A stretch of 64,000 nucleotides of DNA from Myxococcales bacterium (lineage in GTDB: Bacteria > Myxococcota > Myxococcia > Myxococcales > JAJYLH01): the NCBI GenBank assembly GCA_021787845.1, contig JAJYLH010000011.1, positions 41,054-105,053 on the forward strand, in the 5' to 3' direction. The position numbers were made by a program, and so were the translations under genes. The number at the start of each line of letters is the position of its first letter. The first letter of the stretch is position 1. The notes below the pieces were generated by a model, which ran no database searches, was not told the DNA's origin, and saw only the letters and a program-made list of their open reading frames with translations. This document shows positions 25,807-36,292 of the stretch, in pieces.

Positions 25807-28800
25807 TCAGAGTAGCGGCATCCGGATGGGGAAACGCGGTCGCTTCTCGGACTTCGCCTCCGACGTCTCGGGCGCCTCGCGAGCGCCGCTGCGGGCGCGT
25901 TGCCAGGCGGCGCGGATCTCGAAAGCGAAGTTGTCGATCACTTCCGGGTCGATCGGGTCGCCGTTGAGCGGGACGGTCAGTGACCGCAGCCCTTCGCGCT
26001 CGGCGACGTGGAAGAACTGCGCCTCGGCGATCTTGTTCGGCATGCACTCGAGCGGACCGACCGAGACGACGCCGTCGATGCGGCCCTCGCGCCACTCGTG
26101 CACCGGGCCGCCGAGGGTGAGAACCGCTTCCCCGACCAGGTCTTCGCGCATGTACGGCGCCGCGGCCTTGAGAATCTGGGGGACGGTGGTGCGGCTGGGC
26201 CAGCCGAGCTGGCGCGCGACGGCGGCGTAGGTCGTTGCCTGGATGAGGCTCTGGACGAAACGGCTGACGATGGCGCCAAAGCCGGTGCCGGTGCCTTCGA
26301 GGAAGTTCACGTATTCGGTGTACTCGAGCCACTCGGTGAACGGCGCGAAGCGGACCCGCAGGCCCCGGGCCTCGAGCTTCTGCACCACGAAGTCGTTCGA
26401 GAAATCATCGCAGCGGACGTAGATTTCGCCGACGACGAGAACGGTGGGGAGCTCCTTGGCGGTCTTGATGGCCGCGAAGTCGCGGGCCGCTTGGTCGAGC
26501 AGCTCCATCACGCCGAAGAGGTGGCCGGTCGCGACCTGGGAGAGCGCCGCGGTCACCGAAAGGTCGCCGTGGCCAGCGTCTTCCAAGAGCTCGTGCAGCT
26601 CGCCGGCGTGCTTCTGGTAGACGGCCTCCGCCGCGCCGGACCGCGCCTCCACCGGACGGACATGGTAGAGCGCCTCCAACAGGAGATCGGCCGCCATCAT
26701 CCCGGCGAAGATCAGAACCGACGTCCCCTGGGGGACCCCCTCGAAATAGTTGCTGTCGGAGGGCGACCAGACGCGGGCGCGGTCCTTCCAGCCGAGGCGC
26801 TCCAGCGTGATCTTGTGCAGGAGGTTGTAGACGCCGAACCGGCAGGGGCCGCCGGCGGTCGGCATCAGGAAGGCGAAGCGCTCTTTCGAGTCGCGCTCTT
26901 TCTCCAGCCGCTGGAGGAGCGCCCCCAGGGTGACGGTCATCGGCACGCACTCCTTGCCGGAGGTGTAGCGGCGGCCGACGCGGACCGTTTCTCGGGTGGC
27001 GAGGGGGAGCGCTTCGGCGCGGACACCGACTCCACGCAAGGCGGCCGCGGTCGCGTCGGAGCTCGGGCCGATCCAGGGAATCAGGACCAGCTCGTCGTCG
27101 CGGCGCGCGCCGGGAAGGGTCTGCTTATCGAGCTCGATCGCCTTGAACGAGTTGGCTGGCCGGGGCGCGAGGTCGCCGGCGAGGTCGCCCTTGACGCAAT
27201 GGAGAAAGGCCTCGACCCGGGTCTTGGTTCCGGCGTCGCCCGAGTGCCCGTCGGTCTCGATGATGGCAAAGGGCTTGCCCTCCATGACGTAGCCGTAGAA
27301 GCCGAGGGTGAAGCTGTCGGGCCCGCACGAGTAGTTGGAGCAGTAGATCGAGTAGACGCCGGGGGCCAGGCGAATCTGCTGAGCGGCGCGGAGGTTCTTC
27401 TGCCCGAAGGCCCAGTACATGTCGTGGAAGACCGGCACCTCGGACGAAACCGGGTAGCAGTCGACCGGAATCGCGAGCGCGCCCTGTTCGCGGAGGATGG
27501 CCGGGACGTTCGAGTTGAGCACCGTGTTGTAGATGGTATAGGCGCGGCCGAGCACGACCACCGGCACGATGCCGCGCTCGGCGCAGAAGTCGAGCGCGCG
27601 CTGGCCGATGTCGAGGCAGGCGGCGTCGAAGGACTCCTGCGCTGCCGCGGCTTGCACGAATGCGTCTTGCCAACGCTCCTCGGGTACCCCGAGGCTCTCC
27701 GCCAGCTCGCGACAACCTTCTCGCAGCTCGCGCGACTGGAAGTTCCCGACGCCCATGTCGATGACCGGGGAAAGGATCTTCGGCGCCGAGGTGCCCAGGT
27801 CGGCTTTGAGCATGTCCGGGCTGCCCTGGACGATGGGGCAGACGACGGAATGCGGCTCGTCGCCCGCCCGCGGGATGCTCCGGATCATCGGCAGGAACAG
27901 GTAGTCCGGCTTCTGTTCGGCCATCGTCGAGACGAGACCGTGGAACTGCTGCATCGGGGCGCAGAAGGGAACGTTCGCCTCTTCGATGCCTCGCTTGAGC
28001 AGCCGGTGGTCGGCGCCGCGGGTGATCTTCAGATCGAATCCCAAGCGGTGGAGGAAAGTCGCAAAGAACGGGAACAGCGCCTTGAGCTGGAACTCGTCGG
28101 TGAGGGCGATGGTCCGGTTTCCGCGGGGCTCGCCCACTTCGGCGACGAGCTCGGCAATCAGCTCCTCGCGCTCGCGGAACGGGTCGGGCGCAAGGTCGGG
28201 AAGCTTCTGCCGCCTCGTGCCCTTGTCCCAGACCGAGCAGCCGCCGCCCCAGGTGAAGCGGCCCTTCTGGCCGAGCACACGAGTCGTGATCCGATCGATT
28301 CGACAGAGGTTGCCCGAGCCGCCGCAGCCCGTGCGCGAGCGGCAGACGAACGTGTCCTTGCGTTCGACCTTCGCGGTCAAGAAGACCTGCGGGTCCAGAA
28401 TCTTTCGATCGAGCGCGCCCAGTTCTTTGTGCGCGAGCAGCGCGATGCCGAGGGCGCCGACGGTGCCCGGGTTCGGCGGAACGATGACCTCGGAGCCGGT
28501 CTGGCGGACGACCGCGGCGGCCAGGGCGTCGGCGGCGAAGGGCATCCCTTGGCAGAAGACCACCTGCCCCACCGAACGGCTGCCCTTCACCCGGTTCAGA
28601 TAGTTCTGGACGATGGAGTCGTAGATGCCAGCGACGATGCTCTCGCGCTCGACGCCGGTCGCTACCGCCTCGTCGATGATCTCAGCCATGAAGACCGAGC
28701 AGTGCTGGCCCAGGGAGACGCCCGATTTCGCGGCCACCGCCTCGGTGCCGAGCTGGACGACGCCGTCGATGCCTTGGAACTTGCTCCCCTGCTCCTCGAT

Positions 28801-30141
28801 GAACGAGCCGGTCCCGGCGCTGCATGCCTCGTTCATCGCCGCGTCGACGACGCGCCCGTGGGCGAGGCGAACGTACTTGGCGTCCTGCCCGCCGATTTCG
28901 AAGATGGTGTCGACCCGCGGATCGAAGTGGGTGGCCCCTTCGGCGTGGGCGGCGATTTCGTTGAGGACGAAGACCGACTCGGCGCCGTAGCAGGAACTCA
29001 TCAGCGACCCGACGATTTCCCGGCCGGAGCCGGTGGCCCCGATGGCGACGAGCGGCCGCTGCGACGCCGGCGAGTCGACGAACTGCCGCATCAGGCGTTG
29101 GGCCGCCGCCACCGGGTCGCCGCCCGTGCGCAGATAGCCTTCCCAGATGGGCTCCTTCGTCTTCGCGTCGAGCGCCACCGCCTTCGAGCCGGTCGAGCCG
29201 ATGTCGAAGCCGAGCACCACCCCCGCGCCCGCACCGGGATCGGCGGGCATCGGCGGCGCCCGCATCCTTCGCACCCGCGAGAGATAGCCCGACAGCGCCG
29301 GAACCTGCTCGAGGCTCGCCGCCTCCGCGTGTTTGAGCAGCTCGTCGAGCGATGCCACCGGCCGCGGCTGCTCGGCGGCGATGAGCGCGCTTCCCAGGGC
29401 CTCGAAGAAGAGCGCGTCGTCGCCATCGGTCGCGACGATGCGCAGGTCGTGGCGGTCGGCGAACCGGCGGAAGTTCGCTCGCAGCCGGGGCGCTCGGAAG
29501 ACGCCGCCCAGGAGGACCACGTCGGGCGGGCTCAGCCGCGGCTTAAGGAGGACCTGGACGTTCTCGCAGACCGCGTCGAAGAGTCCGGCGAGGATGCGCC
29601 CGCGGTTCTCGCCCTTGTTGGCGAGATGGGTCATGTCGGTCTTCAGAATCACCGGACAGCGACCGGAGAGCGGCGCCGGGTCGGGCACCTCGGCGCACAG
29701 CCGGCTCGCCTCCTCGATGTCCAGGTCGAAGCGCTCGACGAGCTGGCGCAGGAAGTTTCCAGTGCCCTGCGAACAGCGGCCGTTCTCGCGAAACACCTCG
29801 GTCCCGTTGTCGCGCAGCTCGAGGACGCTGAACCCGTGCGAGCCGATGGAGACGAGCGTCGCCGGACGTTGGCCGAACAAGAACCGCGACGCGCGCGCCT
29901 GGGCCTGCTTGGCCGGGACGCGCGGGAGGTCGACCTGCCGCCCGAGGCGTCCGCTCACCGCCGCCGCCGACACCTCGTTCCAGCGCCACTCGGCGAGGAG
30001 CGCCCGCAGGTGCGGCGCCGGGTCCTTGTGGTGCTCGACGAGTGCCCGCCGGGTCCAGCCGAGCGCCTCGCCCTGCCGGGTCAGCTCGACGACCTTGAGG
30101 GTCTCCGCGCCGAGGTCGATGCCGAGAAAGCGGTCAGACAC
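25807..30141 (-). CDS. Acyl-CoA dehydratase activase fusion (BadF/HgdC + DUF2229-type)
   Basis: A 1444-residue protein. It has two ASKHA ATPase modules: residues about 1-270 (FLGIDLGAETLKVVEL, CSQGTGNFLRQLVERFDLDI) and about 305-590 (LGFDIGSTGSKAVALD, NEACSAGTGSFIEEQGSKFQ). In activators of 2-hydroxyacyl-CoA dehydratases the Cys of CxxGTG binds a [4Fe-4S] cluster at the dimer interface. A cysteine-rich linker (CRSRTGCGGSGNLC) follows, then DUF2229/HgdB-like regions to the end. Such fusions are known in anaerobic deltaproteobacteria; the client dehydratase is usually undefined. GTG 30141 follows GGAG by 7 bases and starts the first ATPase strand exactly. Confidence 0.87.
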   Translation of the reverse strand: MSDRFLGIDLGAETLKVVELTRQGEALGWTRRALVEHHKDPAPHLRALLAEWRWNEVSAAAVSGRLGRQVDLPRVPAKQAQARASRFLFGQRPATLVSIGSHGFSVLELRDNGTEVFRENGRCSQGTGNFLRQLVERFDLDIEEASRLCAEVPDPAPLSGRCPVILKTDMTHLANKGENRGRILAGLFDAVCENVQVLLKPRLSPPDVVLLGGVFRAPRLRANFRRFADRHDLRIVATDGDDALFFEALGSALIAAEQPRPVASLDELLKHAEAASLEQVPALSGYLSRVRRMRAPPMPADPGAGAGVVLGFDIGSTGSKAVALDAKTKEPIWEGYLRTGGDPVAAAQRLMRQFVDSPASQRPLVAIGATGSGREIVGSLMSSCYGAESVFVLNEIAAHAEGATHFDPRVDTIFEIGGQDAKYVRLAHGRVVDAAMNEACSAGTGSFIEEQGSKFQGIDGVVQLGTEAVAAKSGVSLGQHCSVFMAEIIDEAVATGVERESIVAGIYDSIVQNYLNRVKGSRSVGQVVFCQGMPFAADALAAAVVRQTGSEVIVPPNPGTVGALGIALLAHKELGALDRKILDPQVFLTAKVERKDTFVCRSRTGCGGSGNLCRIDRITTRVLGQKGRFTWGGGCSVWDKGTRRQKLPDLAPDPFREREELIAELVAEVGEPRGNRTIALTDEFQLKALFPFFATFLHRLGFDLKITRGADHRLLKRGIEEANVPFCAPMQQFHGLVSTMAEQKPDYLFLPMIRSIPRAGDEPHSVVCPIVQGSPDMLKADLGTSAPKILSPVIDMGVGNFQSRELREGCRELAESLGVPEERWQDAFVQAAAAQESFDAACLDIGQRALDFCAERGIVPVVVLGRAYTIYNTVLNSNVPAILREQGALAIPVDCYPVSSEVPVFHDMYWAFGQKNLRAAQQIRLAPGVYSIYCSNYSCGPDSFTLGFYGYVMEGKPFAIIETDGHSGDAGTKTRVEAFLHCVKGDLAGDLAPRPANSFKAIELDKQTLPGARRDDELVLIPWIGPSSDATAAALRGVGVRAEALPLATRETVRVGRRYTSGKECVPMTVTLGALLQRLEKERDSKERFAFLMPTAGGPCRFGVYNLLHKITLERLGWKDRARVWSPSDSNYFEGVPQGTSVLIFAGMMAADLLLEALYHVRPVEARSGAAEAVYQKHAGELHELLEDAGHGDLSVTAALSQVATGHLFGVMELLDQAARDFAAIKTAKELPTVLVVGEIYVRCDDFSNDFVVQKLEARGLRVRFAPFTEWLEYTEYVNFLEGTGTGFGAIVSRFVQSLIQATTYAAVARQLGWPSRTTVPQILKAAAPYMREDLVGEAVLTLGGPVHEWREGRIDGVVSVGPLECMPNKIAEAQFFHVAEREGLRSLTVPLNGDPIDPEVIDNFAFEIRAAWQRARSGAREAPETSEAKSEKRPRFPIRMPLL

Positions 30142-30326
30142 AGCGTGCTCCAGAGGCGAGGAGCATCGGGCTCGATCGCCAGCGAGACATTCCCGACGCA
30201 ACAGCGGAAGCAGCCTAGCCGCCGTCCGTTCCCCAGGTCAAGCCCCGGCCAGACCCCCCCGCCACCCGAGCGAACGCGATACGCCTCCGGGCTTGATTCT
30301 GGCTAAGGCCCGAGTAGGCTGGCGCG

Positions 30327-30893
30327 ATGCGCACCCTCGACCTGCCACTGATTCTCTCTGCCCTCTGGGGCCTGTCGGAGCTGGTTCTCGCGTTTACCAA
30401 ACGCGCGGGGAAGGGCACGACCTCAGCCGACCGGGGGACGTTCGGGCTGCAATGGCTCTTGTTCGGCGTCGGCATCGGCGGGGCGGTGGCGCTGGCCGAG
30501 TACGGCATCGGGCGGGTCTCGGTGGCTGGCGCGGCACTGCCGATCGTCGGCGCGGCGCTGATGGTCTCGGGGATGGTGCTTCGCTGGACGGCCATCCTGA
30601 CCCTCGGGCGATTCTTCACCGTCGACGTGGCCATCGCCGGCGACCACCAGCTCGTGCGCAGCGGCGTCTACCGCTGGCTGCGCCACCCCTCCTACTCCGG
30701 CGAGCTGCTGCTGGTCCTGGGCTTTGGAGTGTCTCTGCGAAGCTGGGCGAGCCTGCTCCTGATCCTGGGGGCGGTGAGCATCGCGCTGGTGTCACGAATT
30801 CGAGTCGAAGAGCAGGCGCTGTCCAAAGCCCTGGGCACCGCGTACGACGACTACCGCCGCGCGACCAAACGGCTGATCCCTTTCGTCTATTGA
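30327..30893 (+). CDS. Isoprenylcysteine carboxyl methyltransferase (ICMT)-like membrane protein
   Basis: A 188-residue protein with four to five membrane helices. The C-terminal half carries the ICMT/PEMT signature LVRSGVYRWLRHPSYSGELL, then RIRVEEQALSKALGTAYDDY and a final KRLIPFVY. In bacteria these proteins methylate small hydrophobic substrates at the membrane with S-adenosylmethionine; the substrate is not known here. ATG 30327 has no strong site. It is convergent with the NTase-like gene that follows. Confidence 0.85.
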   Translation: MRTLDLPLILSALWGLSELVLAFTKRAGKGTTSADRGTFGLQWLLFGVGIGGAVALAEYGIGRVSVAGAALPIVGAALMVSGMVLRWTAILTLGRFFTVDVAIAGDHQLVRSGVYRWLRHPSYSGELLLVLGFGVSLRSWASLLLILGAVSIALVSRIRVEEQALSKALGTAYDDYRRATKRLIPFVY

Positions 30894-30932
30894 TCGGATC
30901 GACGCGAGCGAGCCCCGAGCGAGGCCTCCGGG

Positions 30933-31478
30933 TCAGAGGGAGACTTCGTCGCCGCGGTCGATTTCGTCGAAGAGGCGAGCGAGCTCCCGATCGCCGCTGG
31001 GGAAGGCGCGTTTGGCGTGTTGGAGCGCGGCATCGCGGTCGCGGTCGCTGCCGAGCGTCTGGACGAGGCGGATGAGGTCGGCGGCGTCCTGTTTGCGATC
31101 GGCTGGGTTGTGCCAGGGGCTGACGGCCGCCATCAGCTTCAGGACGACGAGCAACTCCGGCGGCGGGATCCGCACGCCCTCACGGTCCTGCGCGAGGTCG
31201 AGCGCGGCGCGAAAGAGCGCGTGGTTGTCGCTGCGCACGAGGTCCAGCGCCAGCGCGTCGATGCTCACCGCGGCTCCCGCCTCGACGACGTCGAGCTTGC
31301 CGAACTCGCTCTCGAGGGCCGCGAGCGCTGCCTTCAGCCGCGGGCCATCGACGACGAAGTCGATGTCCACGGTCGCGCGCGGCCGGACGAAGGCGTTGGC
31401 CGCGTGCGCGCCGATGAGCGCCCAGGGAATGCCCGTGCGCCGGAGCACTGCGACGACGCGACGAAAGGTCTCTTCCAT
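30933..31478 (-). CDS. Nucleotidyltransferase-like protein (AbiEii/minimal NTase type)
   Basis: A 181-residue protein with IPWALIGAHAANAFVRPRAT and VDIDFVVDG: the G-x-A ... R-x-T-x-DID core of AbiEii-like or minimal nucleotidyltransferases. GA replaces the usual GG/GS. The C-terminal half (PPPELLVVLKLMAAV ... QDAADLIRLVQTLG) matches the family pattern of a Lys-containing helix and a D-x2-D helix. It resembles the protein at 7274-7858. ATG 31478 follows GGGAG by 6 bases; an upstream ATG at 31559 is in frame. No antitoxin-like partner is adjacent; the divergent neighbour is the TPR-CNB protein. Confidence 0.65.
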   Translation of the reverse strand: MEETFRRVVAVLRRTGIPWALIGAHAANAFVRPRATVDIDFVVDGPRLKAALAALESEFGKLDVVEAGAAVSIDALALDLVRSDNHALFRAALDLAQDREGVRIPPPELLVVLKLMAAVSPWHNPADRKQDAADLIRLVQTLGSDRDRDAALQHAKRAFPSGDRELARLFDEIDRGDEVSL

Positions 31479-31682
31479 CGACGGCTCCCTGCGCCGCCAG
31501 AGCGCAGCCTGGAAGCGCGAAATCGCGAACGAGCGGGCGATGCCGGCTGGAAGCTCCATCACCCTCAGGATAACGCGGGCACGGCCTCGACGGGCGGCGG
31601 GAGCGCGTTCAGAGGCCGGTTGCTCGAAAGCGGCGCCATCGGCGGGCGGGGCCTCTATAATCCCGCCGGCTCGGAGGGATCG

Positions 31683-33452
31683 ATGCAGGCGCGCGAGCTC
31701 AAAGACCATGCGGCCGACCTCTTTCGCAAGGGCAAATTCGCGAAAGCGGCGGAGGCCTATGCGCAGCTCGCCCAGCTCGAGCCCAACGACGGGCAGGTCC
31801 TCATCAAGCTGGGCGACAGCCACCGGCGCGGCGGCGCCCGGAGCGCGGCCATCGAGGCGTATCGACGCGCGGTGGACCGCTACGCGCAGGACGGCATCCT
31901 CATCAAGGCCATCGCGGCCTGCAAGCTCATCCTGGAAATCGACCCGACGCAGAAGGAGGCGCAGGAGGCGCTCGCGTCGCTGTACGGCAAGCGCTACCTC
32001 GGGCGGTCCGAGGTGCCGATGCCTCGGCGGACGGTGGCGGAGCGGGTCGAAGAGCCGTTCGAGATCGACCTGCCGGAGGACTCGGGCGAGCTCACCCTCG
32101 AGCCGGATCGGATGCTGCCGATCGCCGAGGCGCCCCGGCCGCCGACCGCGCCGAGACCGAAACCGGTCCCGCCCGGCGTCGAGGGCTCCCGCGCCGCTCC
32201 GCCGAACATCGCCCGGGCGGTCCTCGTCGACCAGCCACAAGTGGTCTCGCCTAGCGGTAGCGGTGTCGGCAAGGGTCCGGCGCCCGCGCCGGTCGAGGTC
32301 GAGGTCGAGATGGAGGACGACGCGGCCGCGTGGATCATCCCCGTCGCGGAGGAGGTGGACGAGAGCGACGAGGAAATCATCGAGGGCGAGCTGATCGACC
32401 TCGAGCCGGCGGACGAGGTGATCGCGGAGAACACCGCCCAGCACGCGTTGCTCCAGGAGGTCGAGCGCGCGGCGGAGCGGCGGACGCCGACGATGGCCAA
32501 CGTGCTCGGCGATTCCGCTGCTGCTCGCCGTTCGGCCGTGGGGAGCCCCAAGGGGACCGCTCCCGCTGTCCGTCCGCCCCCGCCGCCGCCTCCGGGGAGC
32601 GACGTCGCCCAGGAACGGGTGCCGCTCTTCTCCGGCCTGCCGCGCGCCGCGTTCGTCGACTTGCTGGAGCAGACCGATTTTCATCGAGCCGACTCGGGCG
32701 ACGTGATCCTGCGCGAGGGCGACGAGGGGCGGAGCATCTTCGTGCTCGCGACCGGCCGGGCGAAGGTCGTCAAGGGCCACGGCACTCAGGCCGCGGTCGA
32801 GCTGGCGGAGCTGTCGGAGGGCGAGTTCTTCGGCGAGATGGCGCTCTTGAACGGCGCGCCGCGCGTCGCGAGCGTCGTCGCGAACGAGGAGTGCGAGCTG
32901 TTGGAAATCCGCGAGACGGTCCTCACCGAGCTCGCGCAGCGGCACCCCGAGGTCGCGCAGAGCTTGAAGCGCTTCTACCGCCAGCGGCTGCTCGCGAACG
33001 TGATGGCGATTTCGCCGCTCTTTCGCGCGTTCGACGGCGAGAACCAGCGCGCGCTGATCGAAAGGTTCAAGCTGCGCGTGGTGCCGGAAGACAACGTCCT
33101 CATCCGCGAAGGCGAGAAGCCGACCGGGCTGTTCGTCGTCGTCCACGGCATCGCGCTCGTCACCAAGAAGGACGTCGCGAAGGGCCGGGTGACGCCGGTC
33201 GCGGTGCTCAAGGAGGGCGACGTCTTCGGCGAGATGAGCCTGTTGACGAAGAAGGCGGCGACGGCGACGGTCATCACCAAGCGACGCTCGCTCGTGCTCC
33301 ACCTCGCGAAGGCGGCGTTCGACGAGCTGATTTTCACGCACCCGGCGGTGCTCGAGCTGGTGAGCCAGTTGACCGACGAGCGCACCCGCGTCAACGAGCA
33401 GATCCTCGCTGGCAACGTGCCCATCCCCCACGACGCGCTGGCGCTCTTGTAG
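31683..33452 (+). CDS. TPR protein with two cyclic-nucleotide-binding domains
   Basis: A 589-residue protein. Residues 1-110 are TPR-like helices (LFRKGKFAKAAEAYAQLAQL). A long acidic and Pro-rich linker (115-310, ending in a PPPPPPP run) leads to two Crp-type CNB domains, about 318-430 and 435-560. The first has a plausible phosphate-binding cassette, FFGEMALLNGAPRVASVVA, with the Arg. The second, VFGEMSLLTKKAATATVI, has lost that Arg and probably does not bind a nucleotide. There is no HTH, so it is more likely a protein-protein regulator. ATG 31683 follows GGAGG by 6 bases. Confidence 0.85.
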   Translation: MQARELKDHAADLFRKGKFAKAAEAYAQLAQLEPNDGQVLIKLGDSHRRGGARSAAIEAYRRAVDRYAQDGILIKAIAACKLILEIDPTQKEAQEALASLYGKRYLGRSEVPMPRRTVAERVEEPFEIDLPEDSGELTLEPDRMLPIAEAPRPPTAPRPKPVPPGVEGSRAAPPNIARAVLVDQPQVVSPSGSGVGKGPAPAPVEVEVEMEDDAAAWIIPVAEEVDESDEEIIEGELIDLEPADEVIAENTAQHALLQEVERAAERRTPTMANVLGDSAAARRSAVGSPKGTAPAVRPPPPPPPGSDVAQERVPLFSGLPRAAFVDLLEQTDFHRADSGDVILREGDEGRSIFVLATGRAKVVKGHGTQAAVELAELSEGEFFGEMALLNGAPRVASVVANEECELLEIRETVLTELAQRHPEVAQSLKRFYRQRLLANVMAISPLFRAFDGENQRALIERFKLRVVPEDNVLIREGEKPTGLFVVVHGIALVTKKDVAKGRVTPVAVLKEGDVFGEMSLLTKKAATATVITKRRSLVLHLAKAAFDELIFTHPAVLELVSQLTDERTRVNEQILAGNVPIPHDALALL

Positions 33453-33500
33453 CGCTGTTCGTTGCGTGCCCTCCTGCGTCGGCTCTTCTCGTGAACGATG

Positions 33501-33544
33501 ACCGATCCGACCGATCGGTCCGATCCGACCGATCGGTCTGATCG
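33501..33544. repeat. GATCGG palindromic element, copy 2
   Basis: ACCGATCCGACCGATCGGTC followed by a second, nearly identical half. It shares about 37 consecutive bases with copy 1 (7136-7172). It starts 49 bases after the TPR-CNB stop codon and ends about 70 bases before the groEL1 promoter, so it could insulate the two units. Confidence 0.78.
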
Positions 33545-33611
33545 ACTGCGGTCGACCGCGCGCGCCGAACGCCGGCCGCCAAGGTCTTTCCCCGCGGAAT
33601 CGCCCGGGCTC

Positions 33612-35397
<1,786 letters not shown>

Positions 35398-35420
35398 AGG
35401 GCTCTTGCAGAGGGAAAGCG

Positions 35421-35466
35421 GCGTCCCTTCCTGGCGCAATCAAGCGTCGGGAAGGGACGCTTGCTT
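35421..35466 (+). terminator. Rho-independent-like terminator of groEL1
   Basis: A perfect 11-bp stem GCGTCCCTTCC (35421-35431) / GGAAGGGACGC (35450-35460) with an 18-base loop is followed by TTGCTTT. It starts 24 bases after the groEL1 stop codon. Confidence 0.75.
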
Positions 35467-35505
35467 TCGAGTTGATCTCCAGGCGTCGTCGCCCGTACCC
35501 ACAGC

Positions 35506-35720
35506 AGGTTGGACGGTCCGGCCGAGCGCCAGTAGGTTGGACGGTCCGGCCGAGCGCCGACAGGCGCGGCAGCCGGCCGTCCGACATTCCAGAGCGATCG
35601 CGGATTACGACGCTCTCCTCGCGCGAGATCGCTCTGGAACGACGGATGGCCGGTCGCGCGGGCGTCCTGCCGCGATGCACGCGCTCGAAACGCGACCGGA
35701 CCGTCCATCCTACTGGGCTC
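35506..35720. repeat. Nested foldback element of about 215 bp
   Basis: A tandem duplication of AGGTTGGACGGTCCGGCCGA (35506 and 35534, 28 bases apart) is mirrored by CCGGACCGTCCATCCTACTG (35696-35715) at the other end. Inside is a second inverted pair, TTCCAGAGCGATC / GATCGCTCTGGAA (35588-35600, 35627-35639), with a further pair of GGCCG/CGGCC blocks between. No coding region is credible here. It looks like a non-autonomous palindromic element. Confidence 0.65.
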
Positions 35721-35748
35721 CCGTTCGTCGCCGCTTGGGTACGGAGCA

Positions 35749-36255
35749 CTAGCGCCCGTTGTCGAACCCGGCGGTCCGCTCAGGCATCTCGAGGCGCCAC
35801 CGGGTGCAGATGCGCTCCAGCTCGGCGTGACCGACGGCGTCCTCGTGGCAGGCAACGGCTGGCTCGCCGAGGATCGTTCGCGTCAGGATGCACCGGAGCA
35901 CCCACGTCCATGGCCCGGCGGGCTCGAGCGCTGCCGGATCCCGACAGAGCTTCCGGCAGACGTCAGGGCTGAAGCCGAGCGGATAGCGGCGAATCAGATG
36001 GAGATACTCGCGCCGGCTGATCACCCGTTCGTGGTGGTGCCTCGGCGGCGGCGGCGACGGCTCTTCGTACTTGCGCGGCACCACCGTGTCGGTCGCCGGA
36101 ACCAGGAGCATCTGCTCGGCCCCGGGGTCGAACGCGGCGACGGTGGAGCTCGTGCGTGGCTTCGACGTGGCGGGGACCACCCGCGGCGCCGGTCGCGCGG
36201 TCGCGCAGGAGAAGGCGAGCAGGCTCAGGGGCGCGAGCAGACGAGTCGGGCGCAT
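35749..36255 (-). CDS. Hypothetical lipoprotein
   Basis: A 168-residue protein. The N-terminus MRPTRLLAPLSLLAFSCATA is a lipoprotein signal with lipobox AFSC. After a low-complexity Pro/His stretch (EEPSPPPPRHHHERV) comes a compact domain with five cysteines (DVCRKLCRDP, WVLRCIL, VACHEDA, ERICTRW) that could form disulphides in the periplasm. No family is recognised. ATG 36255 was chosen because the signal peptide begins there and GAGG precedes it. Confidence 0.62.
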   Translation of the reverse strand: MRPTRLLAPLSLLAFSCATARPAPRVVPATSKPRTSSTVAAFDPGAEQMLLVPATDTVVPRKYEEPSPPPPRHHHERVISRREYLHLIRRYPLGFSPDVCRKLCRDPAALEPAGPWTWVLRCILTRTILGEPAVACHEDAVGHAELERICTRWRLEMPERTAGFDNGR

Positions 36256-36292
36256 GGGGAAGCCTCGCAAGCAAAGTGGGAGCGGTCTTCGG

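Noticed and set aside
26008..30306. A 1432-codon open frame on the plus strand opposite the activase gene
   Set aside because: It is the antisense shadow of a clearly homologous gene; its product is rich in Arg, Asp, Val and Glu with no motif. High GC content keeps antisense frames open here.
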